A stretch of DNA of 64,000 bases, taken from NCBI GenBank assembly GCA_965658375.1, contig CBFHSD010000001.1, positions 66,640 through 130,639 of the forward strand. The letters are read 5' to 3'. The stretch's first letter is position 1. Every line of letters starts with the position of its first letter. Made by a program: the position numbers and the translations under genes. Shown here piece by piece: positions 17,590 to 26,480 of the stretch. The notes under the pieces were generated by a model that did not search any database, had not been told where the DNA came from, and saw only the letters and a list, made by a program, of their open reading frames with translations. This DNA is from CBFHSD01 sp965658375 (lineage in GTDB: Bacteria > Bacteroidota > Bacteroidia > Flavobacteriales_G > Salibacteraceae).

Positions 17590-17606
17590 AAGCAATTATA
17601 CGCAAC

Positions 17607-20600
17607 ATGAAGCACCTCTTTTTATCCTTCTCTTTTCTCTTTAGCCTTAGCGGAATGGCGCAGGTAAACGATGATTTTAGCGATGGAGATTTTACCAACA
17701 ACCCCACTTGGATTGGTGATGCACCCGACTTTACTGTCAACACAAACTTTGAATTGCAGCTAGACGCACCAGCGGTTTCTTCAGAAAAATATCTGGTAAC
17801 GAGTTCGCAGGCCATTAACAACACCTCTTGGGAATTTACAGTAAGGCTTACTTTCAATCCCTCTTCCAGCAACAAAGCCAATATCTATTTGGTCTCAGAT
17901 CAGCAAGATTTGAACGGATCGCTCAATGGCTATTACGTACAAATAGGCAATACGAGTGACGAAATTTCTCTTTATAAACAAAATGGAACAAGCAGGTCTA
18001 AAATTATTGATGGCACAGACGATGTGGTTGACATTAACCCTGTAGAAGCTCGTATTCGTGTTACAAGAGATGCTTTAGGGAATTGGGAATTGCTTCACGA
18101 TGTAGGTTTCGCAGGAACATTCACTTCAGAAGGAAGCACTTTTGATGATGATCACATGATTACCAATTGGTTTGGTTTCCACTGCGATTTCACTTCTACC
18201 CGATCCAACCGTTTTTTCTTCGATGATGTTTCTGTTCAAGGCATCCCTTTTTCAGATACCATTCCTCCCAGTCTTGATTCCATTGCCACCATTACCAATC
18301 AATATTTGGTTCTTATCTTTAATGAAAGGCTAGACTCTGCTCTGGCAGTAAACCCAAATATGTATTCGGTAGATCAAGGCATTGGTAATCCCAATACTGT
18401 TCTTGTAAGCCAAGGCGATGTTCTTTTAGACTTCGGCCCTGTTTTCTCACCATTAACGCCTTACATTTTAACCATAGATTCGGTGCAAGACACTTCGGGA
18501 AATGTTTTGAGCACCACCGTTCCATTTCAGTTTTTTACACAGCCGCAAACTCAATTTGAAGATGTCATCATCAACGAAATCATGGCTGATCCTGCCCCTA
18601 TTGTTGGCTTACCAGAAGCGGAATATATAGAACTGCACAATACCACTGCCCAGCCCATTAATTTAGAAAACTGGACTTACACCGATGGTTCTACAACAAC
18701 AGCCACTTTACCTGAATTCTTTTTAGGCTCAGATGCCTATGTGATTTTATGTAAAGATGATGATACACTTAGTTTCCAAGGTTTTAGCGATGTGATTGGG
18801 CTTTCAAGCTGGCCAACGCTCAACAATACAGGAGATGAATTGGGCCTGAGAAATGAGAACAACGACTTGATAGATACCTTAGAGTATACCGATGATTGGT
18901 ATCAAGAGTCTGACAAAAGTGATGGTGGCTATAGTCTAGAGCGCATCAATCCTGCTCACCCTTGTAGTGATCCACTAAATTGGAAAGCGAGCTCAAACAC
19001 TTTAGGGGGAACCCCAGGTGTAGTGAACAGCATTTACAACAACGCTCCAGATAGCATCATTCCAGAAATTATCGATTTTCAAATCATCAACCTACAAACA
19101 CTCAGGTTCACGTATAATAAAGGCCTCGATGCCAATGCTTCGCAAATCATTTGCGTCATATCTCCAGTTGTGAGTATAGACTCTATTGCCTTTGTCCGCA
19201 ATTATGAAATTGATGTTTTGTTGAACTCTAGTCTTGATTCTGGCGCTGTTTATACTGCAAGAATTGCAGGTGGAGAAGATTGCTTTGGGAACCAACAAGG
19301 TATTGACACCATTGAGTTCGCCATTGGTAGAATTCCAGAACCTTATGAAATCATTATTTCCGAATTGTCTCCCAACCCAGACAATGAAATCACCAATTTG
19401 CCAGAAGCCGAATATGTAGAAATTTACAATTCTAGCACAGAGGCTTTGCTGCTTCAATACATGTATCTGCACGATGAAGGAGACTCAGTAATTATTCCCA
19501 ACGGCACCATCTTACCCAAATCCTATTTGATTCTTGTAGAAGACCAATACGAAGATTTGTTTGCTTCAAATACATATGCGCTTACTTCTTTCCCTTCTTT
19601 AAACAATGCGGGAGATGATATTTCCATTCGTTTTTCTGATGGAACAATCATGGACAGGGTCGCTTACACTGACGATTGGTACCAAGATGAAGAAAAAGCC
19701 AAAGGTGGATATTCTATCGAAAAATGGAGCCTTGAAGCAAAATGCTTAGGTGCCATCAATTGGTCTGGTTCTGAAGCAGCATTAGGCGGAACTCCCGGAA
19801 CAGAAAACAGCATTGACCTCAACATTTCTGTAGATACACCAAAAATTACTGCTTGGCAATTTGTTGATGAAAACACCCTATTAACAGTTTGGAACCGAGA
19901 CATTCTCTTTGATTCTAACCTGAGCATCAGCAGCTCTCCAAGTCTTGTTTGGAACGATAGCATTTCATCTACCACGAATGAAATCACCTTTTACAGCAAA
20001 TCAAACATAAAAGAATCTCTCATCTATGAACTGGAGATTAGTGGCGTAAACCAATGCGATGGGAGAAGTATTTCAACCCAAAAGTTCCAAAGTATTTTAC
20101 CAGGAAATCAAAGCCTTGTAGTTAATGAAGTGTTGTTTAACCCATTGAGTGGAGGAAGTGATTATGTAGAGCTCACCAACAATGAAGAAATTCCGGTTAA
20201 CATCTACAACTATCAATTGCGATATATCAATACCAACAGAGAACCGGCATACAAACCAGTGAGCGAACAGCACCTTTTCCTTAATCCAGGAGCCTATATC
20301 TGCTTTACAGAAAATAGTATAGCTACAATCAATGACTATCCGATTTCTGCACCAGAAAACATATTTGAAACAGACTTACCTACTTATTCCAATGAGAGCG
20401 GTCAAGTCATACTTACACGTGCAGACAGTTTAGTAGTCGATAGTCTTAGTTACAATGCAGACATGCATTTTGGCTTGGTAAAAGATCCTGATGGAGTGGC
20501 TCTAGAAAGAATCAACCCCTTTGTAAATACCAATCAAACACTCAATTGGACCAGTGGAGCAGAAAGCGTTTACTGGGGAACCCCCGGCTTAGAAAACTCA

Positions 20601-20942
20601 CAATACCTAGAGAGCCAAAATGGCACCTCTACCATTTCTCTAGAACCTAAAACCTTTTCGCCAGATAACGATGGTTGGAATGATGTGCTCTCTATCAATT
20701 ACCAGGTAGCCCAAAATGGATTTACAGGATCAGTTTGGGTATATAACAAAGCAGGTGTAATGGTAAAAGAATTGGTAAACAACGAATTACTTGAAACCAA
20801 GGGCTCTTGGTATTGGGACGGCACCAATGACGATGGAAGCATGGTTGAAACCGGACCATACATCATTTTTGTACGTATCCTGGACTTAGAAAACAACAAT
20901 TTCGAGTTTAAAGAAGTTAGCATAGTTGCTATCAAAAATTGA
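17607..20942 (+). CDS. Large secreted protein with three lamin-tail domains and a T9SS-type C-terminus
   Basis: A 1111-residue exported protein with signal peptide MKHLFLSFSFLFSLSGMAQ. Residues about 20-205 resemble a concanavalin-like lectin/glucanase fold (VNDDFSDGDFT start, SRSNRFFFDDVSVQG end). Then come repeated units made of an Ig-like strand set followed by a lamin-tail domain (LTD). The LTDs are recognisable at about 315-430, 590-710 and 830-960 by patterns such as INEIMADP...EAEYIELHN, LNNTGDELGLR and TDDWYQ. The end (about 1015-1111) has FSPDNDGWND...VWVYNKAG...WYWDGTNDDG, the gliding-motility/CHU_C or FlgD-like tail used as a T9SS sorting signal. A surface or secreted adhesive or scaffold role is likely. 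No catalytic motif is seen. The next gene encodes another LTD protein, but has its own promoter. Confidence 0.85.
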   Translation: MKHLFLSFSFLFSLSGMAQVNDDFSDGDFTNNPTWIGDAPDFTVNTNFELQLDAPAVSSEKYLVTSSQAINNTSWEFTVRLTFNPSSSNKANIYLVSDQQDLNGSLNGYYVQIGNTSDEISLYKQNGTSRSKIIDGTDDVVDINPVEARIRVTRDALGNWELLHDVGFAGTFTSEGSTFDDDHMITNWFGFHCDFTSTRSNRFFFDDVSVQGIPFSDTIPPSLDSIATITNQYLVLIFNERLDSALAVNPNMYSVDQGIGNPNTVLVSQGDVLLDFGPVFSPLTPYILTIDSVQDTSGNVLSTTVPFQFFTQPQTQFEDVIINEIMADPAPIVGLPEAEYIELHNTTAQPINLENWTYTDGSTTTATLPEFFLGSDAYVILCKDDDTLSFQGFSDVIGLSSWPTLNNTGDELGLRNENNDLIDTLEYTDDWYQESDKSDGGYSLERINPAHPCSDPLNWKASSNTLGGTPGVVNSIYNNAPDSIIPEIIDFQIINLQTLRFTYNKGLDANASQIICVISPVVSIDSIAFVRNYEIDVLLNSSLDSGAVYTARIAGGEDCFGNQQGIDTIEFAIGRIPEPYEIIISELSPNPDNEITNLPEAEYVEIYNSSTEALLLQYMYLHDEGDSVIIPNGTILPKSYLILVEDQYEDLFASNTYALTSFPSLNNAGDDISIRFSDGTIMDRVAYTDDWYQDEEKAKGGYSIEKWSLEAKCLGAINWSGSEAALGGTPGTENSIDLNISVDTPKITAWQFVDENTLLTVWNRDILFDSNLSISSSPSLVWNDSISSTTNEITFYSKSNIKESLIYELEISGVNQCDGRSISTQKFQSILPGNQSLVVNEVLFNPLSGGSDYVELTNNEEIPVNIYNYQLRYINTNREPAYKPVSEQHLFLNPGAYICFTENSIATINDYPISAPENIFETDLPTYSNESGQVILTRADSLVVDSLSYNADMHFGLVKDPDGVALERINPFVNTNQTLNWTSGAESVYWGTPGLENSQYLESQNGTSTISLEPKTFSPDNDGWNDVLSINYQVAQNGFTGSVWVYNKAGVMVKELVNNELLETKGSWYWDGTNDDGSMVETGPYIIFVRILDLENNNFEFKEVSIVAIKN

Positions 20943-20982
20943 TAATTAATAATCTCGTAAAGTAGATACTCAAAAGCTTGTG

Positions 20983-20990
20983 TACTTTTG
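20983..20990 (+). promoter_or_regulatory. -7 promoter box (TACTTTTG) of the second LTD protein gene
   Basis: TACTTTTG is an exact TAnnTTTG match followed by GCGC, 20 bases before the ATG at 21011. The same octamer drives the SUF operon and ileS elsewhere in this window. The TTG at -33 is not evident. Confidence 0.6.
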
Positions 20991-21010
20991 CGCTCGAAAA
21001 ATCAATAATT

Positions 21011-23884
21011 ATGAAAAAAATTTACACGTTTTTATTTGCCGTGTGCCTCACCTTAACAACTGTTGCACAAGGCATTAGGATTACAGAAATCTCCTACAAC
21101 GGCCCAGAATCTGGAGCAGATTCAACAGAATTTGTAGAACTTTACAATTCTGGAACTTCTGCTGTAAACCTTCAAGGTTACTCTTTCACACAAGGCTTTG
21201 TGTATACTTTCCCAAATGTTTCTATTGGAGCTGGAGCCTACTTCGTTGTAGCAGTCGATTCAGTAGCATTGATAAATACATTCGGTATTAGTTCTTCAAT
21301 TTGCTATCAATGGTCAAGCGGTGGTTTGTCTAACGGTGGTGAAGATATCGTATTGGTTGACAATAATGGTACAACAGTAGATAGCGTAGATTATGACGAT
21401 GGAAGCCCTTGGCCAACAACTCCTGATGGTAATGGCCCTACCTTGGTTCTTTGCGATTTGACACTAGATCAAAACTTAGGTTCTAGCTGGAGCGCATCTA
21501 CAAGCCCAGCAGGTGTCATTGTGAACGGTAATGCTGTTTTCGGCTCTCCTGGTGCAGCAGATAATGTTTGTGGGTCTTCTTCACCTGCTATTCCAGAATA
21601 CGATTTGGCAACAGTTACTTCAAGCGATGCCAACGGATCAGCAGATTCTCTTGGTGTGCAATGTGTTGTGCGCGGAGTTGTTACTACTATAGATTTTAGA
21701 GGTGGAACCGGTCTGGACTTCTCTATGCAAGATGCAACAGGGGCGATCACTATCTTCGATTTTAACGATGTTTCTGGATACTCAGTAAACATGGGAGATT
21801 CTTTAAGAGTTGTTGGTACTGTTGCTCAATACAACGGTTTAACTCAATTCTCTCCAGACACCATTGATTTGGTTCAAACAACATCAACTCCTGCAGCAGA
21901 TACTGTTGCAAACTTCATGGAGTCTCAAGAATCTTACTTGATTGCTTTGAATCAAGTTTATTTAGCAGATCCAACACAGTGGCCATCTTCTGGTTCTAGC
22001 ACCAACATGGATATTGTAACAACAAATGGTGACACATTGAGAATGCGTTTTGATTCTGATGCAGATATCTGGGATTCTATTCCAAATGCTCCTTTAGGAT
22101 ACTTCAATGTATACGGTTCTCAACGTCAGTTCGACAACTCTTCTCCATACACGAGCGGATACCAAATTCTTCCTCGAATGGATACGGATATTGATACCGT
22201 AAACGTAGTTCAACCAGCAAACCCATTGATTTCTTTCATCGGAAATTCAACTTCTGTTTTAGAAACAGATGATTCTGTGATGATTGATGTTGTGTTTACC
22301 AATCCGAATGCGTTCCCTGTTTCTGTAGATGTCATGTATAACCAAAGTTCAACCGCTATAGATGGTGGGGTTGATGTAGACTTTACAACGGTAACTCTTA
22401 CTGTTCCTGCATCTACAGCAGATACACAGTCTGTTACACTTTATATCATTGACAACTCTGTTCAAGATGGAGACAAAGACGCGATTATTGAGTTAATGAA
22501 CCCTGTAAACGGTCAAATCGTAACAGGTACATACACAGTAACGATTTTTGACGATGAGTTTGTAATTCCAACTTACAACATTGACGTATTAAGAACTGTT
22601 GATACTGACGGTATTCCAGATAGCTTAGGTGTTTACTGTGCCATTGAAGGTATAGTTTACGGTAAAGACTTAGATGGAAACAACGGAATCAGCTTTCACG
22701 TAATGGATGAAACGAATGGAATTAATGTCTTCAACTTTGATGATGTAGATAACTATGTGGTTACAGAAGGAGACGAGCTTCGTCTTATTGGTGAAGTAGA
22801 TTTCTACAACGGATTGACTGAGTTTGTTCCAGATTCTATCATGATCTTGTCTACTGGAAACTGTATTCCTTTCCCAACAGTAGTTACTGATTTGAATGAA
22901 GATACAGAGGCAAACTACATTGAAATTAGAGGTGTTTACTTGGTAGATCCTTCTCAATGGCCAGCACCAACATTCAATGCTAACCTTGACTTTGTTACTC
23001 CAGCTGGAGATACATTGACAATGCGTATTGATAAAGACACTTATTTGCCAGACAGCATTGCTGCTGCTCCAACAGGTACGTTTAACATCATTGGTATTGG
23101 TGGTCAGTTTGACACTTCAGTTCCTCATGATGAAGGTTACCAAATCTTCCCAATGTTTGTAAAAGACTTTGATGAAGAAGATCATTCTATTCCTGCCGGT
23201 TTAGTAATCAATGAGGTAATGTCTAATAATGACGGAACCGTTATGGATGATGCTGGTGACTACGATCCTTGGATGGAATTGTACAATGGTACGGGAGCAA
23301 CCATTGATCTTGTTGGGATGTATACTACAAACTTTAATCTTGACCTTGGTAAATGGAGAATACCTCGTTGCCACAACAACATGAGTGTTACTCTAGAGAT
23401 AGCAGATGGTGACTGGAAATTACTTTGGGCTGATTTTGAACCAGAACAAGGTCCTGACCATCTCAACTTTGATTTCAATATTGTTACACCATTTGCAATC
23501 ATCTCAAACTTTGATTTAACCCAAATGGTAGACTCTATTGCTTTACCAAACTTAGGCGCTGACATCTCTTACGGAAGAAGAACGGATGGAGCTTTAAATG
23601 ATTGGGTGTTATTTGATGGTTCTACCCCAGATGCAAGCAACAACAACGGTTTAATTCTGTCTGTAGTTTCAATGAATGTTACTGATGCTTTAAAAGCATT
23701 CCCTAATCCTGCAAACACAGTAGTAAGATTCAACAAAGCAATTTCTTTCACAGCTGTAAATACACTTGGACAGGTAGTAGCTGACCAAGTAAATGTTACT
23801 GAGTTAGATGTTACTGCATTTGATAAAGGTCTTTACATTCTTAGAACTTCAGAAAACGAAGTGGTAAGATTGATTGTGAAGTAA
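21011..23884 (+). CDS. Secreted LTD / OB-like / Calx-beta-like protein with T9SS sorting domain
   Basis: A 957-residue exported protein. The start at 21011 gives the signal peptide MKKIYTFLFAVCLTLTTVAQ. Order: an LTD at about 20-140 (ITEISYNGPESGADSTEFVE), a first module of about 200 residues at 195-400 (an OB-like part, VRGVVTTIDFRGGTGLDFSMQ, then an LADPTQWP part), a Calx-beta-like domain at about 405-515, a second copy of the 200-residue module at about 520-725 (IEGIVYGKDLDGNNGISFHV, LVDPSQWP), a second LTD at about 735-860, and a T9SS type A tail at about 890-957 (AFPNPANTVVRF, LGQVVADQ, FDKGLYILRT). LTD plus OB-like modules also occur in secreted nucleases, but no nuclease catalytic domain is present. 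Probably a surface-bound or released binding protein. Confidence 0.85.
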   Translation: MKKIYTFLFAVCLTLTTVAQGIRITEISYNGPESGADSTEFVELYNSGTSAVNLQGYSFTQGFVYTFPNVSIGAGAYFVVAVDSVALINTFGISSSICYQWSSGGLSNGGEDIVLVDNNGTTVDSVDYDDGSPWPTTPDGNGPTLVLCDLTLDQNLGSSWSASTSPAGVIVNGNAVFGSPGAADNVCGSSSPAIPEYDLATVTSSDANGSADSLGVQCVVRGVVTTIDFRGGTGLDFSMQDATGAITIFDFNDVSGYSVNMGDSLRVVGTVAQYNGLTQFSPDTIDLVQTTSTPAADTVANFMESQESYLIALNQVYLADPTQWPSSGSSTNMDIVTTNGDTLRMRFDSDADIWDSIPNAPLGYFNVYGSQRQFDNSSPYTSGYQILPRMDTDIDTVNVVQPANPLISFIGNSTSVLETDDSVMIDVVFTNPNAFPVSVDVMYNQSSTAIDGGVDVDFTTVTLTVPASTADTQSVTLYIIDNSVQDGDKDAIIELMNPVNGQIVTGTYTVTIFDDEFVIPTYNIDVLRTVDTDGIPDSLGVYCAIEGIVYGKDLDGNNGISFHVMDETNGINVFNFDDVDNYVVTEGDELRLIGEVDFYNGLTEFVPDSIMILSTGNCIPFPTVVTDLNEDTEANYIEIRGVYLVDPSQWPAPTFNANLDFVTPAGDTLTMRIDKDTYLPDSIAAAPTGTFNIIGIGGQFDTSVPHDEGYQIFPMFVKDFDEEDHSIPAGLVINEVMSNNDGTVMDDAGDYDPWMELYNGTGATIDLVGMYTTNFNLDLGKWRIPRCHNNMSVTLEIADGDWKLLWADFEPEQGPDHLNFDFNIVTPFAIISNFDLTQMVDSIALPNLGADISYGRRTDGALNDWVLFDGSTPDASNNNGLILSVVSMNVTDALKAFPNPANTVVRFNKAISFTAVNTLGQVVADQVNVTELDVTAFDKGLYILRTSENEVVRLIVK

Positions 23885-23904
23885 TTCATACTTATATAAA
23901 ACAT

Positions 23905-23937
23905 AAAAGCCCCCGTCAATTGACAGGGGCTTTTTTT
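23905..23937. terminator. Bidirectional terminator
   Basis: AAAAGCCCC / GGGGCTTTT arms around a GTCAATTGAC centre with one mismatch, followed by seven T on the plus strand and A-rich sequence on the other side. It lies between convergent genes (the LTD protein and the SDR) and can serve both. Confidence 0.85.
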
Positions 23938-23956
23938 ATGCTTAAAAACTGCTATT

Positions 23957-24745
23957 TTACAATGCTGGAGTTCTACCACCATCTACCGGCACGTTAATTC
24001 CGTTGACATAACTGGCTGCAGGGCTCGCTAAAAAAGCAATGGCATTGGCCACCTCTTCTGCTTGCGCCACACGCTTCATTGGCACCTGGTTCGCAAATGC
24101 CTCAAAAATGGCTTCAACTGATTGTCCTGTTTTGGCTGCTTTATCTTCTGCAATTTGCTGCAACCTTGCCGTATGGGTAGCCCCTGGAAGAACGTTGTTA
24201 ACCGTAATGTTAAATTGGCCAAGCTCATTTGCCAAAGTCTTACTCCAATTGGCAACCGCTCCACGTATGGTATTGCTTACACCTAGATTTGCCAAAGGTG
24301 CTTTTACAGAAGTAGATATTACATTAATAATGCGACCGTAGCCCGCAGACTTCATGGATGCAACCACTGCTTGCGCTAAAATTTGATTGTTAATCAAATG
24401 GCTGTTGAAAGCTTGTCTGTAGGCATCCAAGTTGGCCTCTATGGCTTGACCGCCCGGAGGGCCTCCCGTATTATTTATCAATATATGGATCGGGTTCTTT
24501 GCAAAATCCCATGCTCCAATGGCCTTGACCACATTTTCCGGAGATGAAAAGTCAGCTACAATGTAGGCATGGTTTTGAGATCCATTGTTGGCCAACTCTT
24601 CTTTTACAGCCTTTAACTTCTCTTCATTCCTTGCCAACAGTACAACAGATGCTCCCATTTCTGCCAATTGTAAAGCGCTTGCTTTACCAATGCCTTGTGT
24701 TGAACCAGCTACAAGTGCTGATTTTCCTTCTAGATTTAAATTCAT
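23957..24745 (-). CDS. SDR-family oxidoreductase with replaced catalytic Tyr and Lys
   Basis: A 262-residue short-chain dehydrogenase/reductase fold. The cofactor motif GSTQGIG (about residues 14-20), NNTGG (about 91-95) and the C-terminal PVDGGRTPAL are typical. In the active-site region the usual S-x12-Y-x3-K reads S-x12-S-x3-R (STSVKAPLANLGVSNTIRGA): the catalytic tyrosine and lysine are Ser and Arg. A subset of SDRs annotated as 3-oxoacyl reductase-like shares this layout, so it is a subfamily trait rather than a random mutation. Classical ketoreductase activity is doubtful. It is divergent from the HAAO gene with only 58 bp between start codons, suggesting a link to 3-hydroxyanthranilate catabolism. 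Confidence 0.88.
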   Translation of the reverse strand: MNLNLEGKSALVAGSTQGIGKASALQLAEMGASVVLLARNEEKLKAVKEELANNGSQNHAYIVADFSSPENVVKAIGAWDFAKNPIHILINNTGGPPGGQAIEANLDAYRQAFNSHLINNQILAQAVVASMKSAGYGRIINVISTSVKAPLANLGVSNTIRGAVANWSKTLANELGQFNITVNNVLPGATHTARLQQIAEDKAAKTGQSVEAIFEAFANQVPMKRVAQAEEVANAIAFLASPAASYVNGINVPVDGGRTPAL

Positions 24746-24764
24746 ATTCGTTTGCTTGAAGGCT

Positions 24765-24783
24765 CAAAAGTACCTTACTTTTA
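24765..24783. promoter_or_regulatory. Divergent promoter pair between SDR and HAAO genes
   Basis: On the minus strand, TACTTTTG (24772-24765) is an exact -7 box 19 bases before the SDR start. On the plus strand, TACTTTTA (24776-24783) is one base off the consensus, 20 bases before the HAAO start. The two boxes are only 3 bp apart, so RNA polymerase cannot easily use both at once. Confidence 0.55.
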
Positions 24784-24803
24784 ACCCGCAGAAAAATAGA
24801 ATT

Positions 24804-25337
24804 ATGTCAGTACAACGTCCGTTTAATCTACAAAAGTGGATAGAAGAGAATAGAGACTTATTAAAACCACCCGTTGGGAATAAGAATTTATACCCAGAAG
24901 GCACAGATTATATAGTTATGATTGTTGGTGGTCCAAACGCCCGTAAAGACTACCATTACAACGAAACAGAAGAGCTCTTTTACCAACTTGAAGGAGACAT
25001 TAATGTGCGTATTCAAGAAGATGGAAAAGCGGTGGATATTCCGATTAAAGCAGGTGAAATGTTTTTACTACCTCCTAATGTGCCACACTCTCCTATGCGC
25101 TCAGAAAACTCTGTGGGACTAGTAATAGAGCGTGTTCGTCAGCCAGAACATAAAGATGGATTGATGTGGTTTTGCGACAAGTGCAACACTAAACTGCATG
25201 AAACCTATTTCCCTCTATCAAACATTGAAAACGATTTTCTCCCTAGATTCAAAGAATATTACGCCTCTGAAGAATTGAGAACCTGCAATAACTGCGGGCA
25301 TACTATGGAGACCGATCCACGTTTTACAAAAGAATAA
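24804..25337 (+). CDS. nbaC: 3-hydroxyanthranilate 3,4-dioxygenase (HAAO)
   Basis: Opens the ring of 3-hydroxyanthranilate with O2 to 2-amino-3-carboxymuconate semialdehyde, in tryptophan/kynurenine degradation. A 177-residue cupin of the bacterial and fungal single-domain size. Catalytic iron ligands are His51, Glu57 and His95, and substrate-binding Arg47, Arg99 and Glu110 are present. The C-terminal rubredoxin-like iron site is complete with two pairs, CDKC (124-127) and CNNC (161-164). The start at 24804 gives MSVQRPFNLQKWIEEN, the normal family N-terminus; an upstream in-frame extension would run into the SDR gene. A hairpin terminator separates it from ACMSD, the next enzyme in the pathway. 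Confidence 0.97.
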   Translation: MSVQRPFNLQKWIEENRDLLKPPVGNKNLYPEGTDYIVMIVGGPNARKDYHYNETEELFYQLEGDINVRIQEDGKAVDIPIKAGEMFLLPPNVPHSPMRSENSVGLVIERVRQPEHKDGLMWFCDKCNTKLHETYFPLSNIENDFLPRFKEYYASEELRTCNNCGHTMETDPRFTKE

Positions 25338-25347
25338 TTGACTTGTT

Positions 25348-25375
25348 TGCGCTGCAGATTGTGCAGCGCATTTTT
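25348..25375 (+). terminator. Terminator or attenuator between HAAO and ACMSD genes
   Basis: Perfect 9-bp stem TGCGCTGCA (25348-25356) / TGCAGCGCA (25362-25370) with a 5-base loop and five T. It sits 10 bases past the HAAO stop and about 30 bases before the ACMSD start, so it may reduce rather than fully stop read-through. Confidence 0.8.
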
Positions 25376-25404
25376 CCTAATAATTTACTTTGATTGAAAG
25401 TAAT

Positions 25405-26427
25405 ATGAGTAAAAAATACGATCTTAAGATTGATATGCACACGCATATCTTACCACCAGAAATGCCAAACTGGACAAAAAAATTTGGCTACGGAGATTTC
25501 ATTCACCTGGTTCAAAACGGAGACAATACCGCCAACATGATGAAAGGTGGTGAGTATTTTAGAACTATAAAATCCAATTGTTGGGATCCCGAAGAACGCA
25601 TTCAAGATTACAGCCAATTTGATACTCAAGTGCAAGTTGTGTGCACCGTTCCGGTCATGTTTTCCTATTGGAGCAACGCCAAAGACGGTGCAGAACTCAG
25701 TCGGTTTTTGAATGATCACATTATTCAGTTGTGTAAAGACTATCCAAAGAATTATGTAGGCCTTGGAACAGTACCCATGCAAGATGCAGAAGAGGCCATT
25801 AAAGAATTACATCGGATTAAGAAAGAAGGCTTGAAAGGCATTCAGATTGGGAGTAACATCAATCAAAAAAACCTGAGCGAAGCCGAGTTCTTCCCCATTT
25901 TTGAAGCTTGTGAACAGCTTGGTTTAGCAGTAATGATTCACCCATGGGAAATGATGGGTTTTGATACTATGCGCAAGTATTGGTTGCCATGGTTGGTGGG
26001 TATGCCAGCTGAAACAAGCAGAGCTGCATGTTCACTCATTTTTGGAGGCGTGCTTGAAAGGCTTCCAAAACTAAGGATCAATTTTTCGCATGCCGGTGGC
26101 TCATTTTTACCCACATTGGGCAGAGTAGAGCATGGTTTCAATTGTAGACCAGACTTGGTTGCTGTTGATAATGAAAGGAATCCCAGAGAATACCTCGGTA
26201 CTTTTTGGGTAGACTGCATAACGCATGATCCCAAATTATTGGACTACATTCTCGGTTTGCAAGGAAGCAAAAAAGTAACCTTAGGAAGCGATTATCCTTT
26301 TCCTCTTGGCGACCTTGAGATTGGTGCTTTTATTGAAAAAATGGGATTACCCGATAATACAGTAGAAGACATTTTTTGCAACTCTACCCTAGAGTGGCTA
26401 AATATGCCCAAAAGTGCTTTTCTATAA
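25405..26427 (+). CDS. nbaD: 2-amino-3-carboxymuconate-6-semialdehyde decarboxylase (ACMSD)
   Basis: Decarboxylates the HAAO product to 2-aminomuconate semialdehyde, steering flux away from quinolinate/NAD and towards oxidation. A 340-residue amidohydrolase-fold enzyme with all zinc and catalytic residues: His12 and His14 in DMHTH, His179 in MIHPWEM, His229 in FSHAGGSF and Asp296 in GSDYPFP. The ATG at 25405 gives MSKKYDLKIDMHTHI, the usual family start. It lies in the same direction as and right after HAAO, so the two act in sequence. The product would next be oxidised by the aldehyde dehydrogenase at about 47-48 kb. Confidence 0.97.
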   Translation: MSKKYDLKIDMHTHILPPEMPNWTKKFGYGDFIHLVQNGDNTANMMKGGEYFRTIKSNCWDPEERIQDYSQFDTQVQVVCTVPVMFSYWSNAKDGAELSRFLNDHIIQLCKDYPKNYVGLGTVPMQDAEEAIKELHRIKKEGLKGIQIGSNINQKNLSEAEFFPIFEACEQLGLAVMIHPWEMMGFDTMRKYWLPWLVGMPAETSRAACSLIFGGVLERLPKLRINFSHAGGSFLPTLGRVEHGFNCRPDLVAVDNERNPREYLGTFWVDCITHDPKLLDYILGLQGSKKVTLGSDYPFPLGDLEIGAFIEKMGLPDNTVEDIFCNSTLEWLNMPKSAFL

Positions 26428-26480
26428 CCCATTAAAAACGCCTTGAAATAGTATCTTTAGCATTCCGTAAAAAAGAATGA

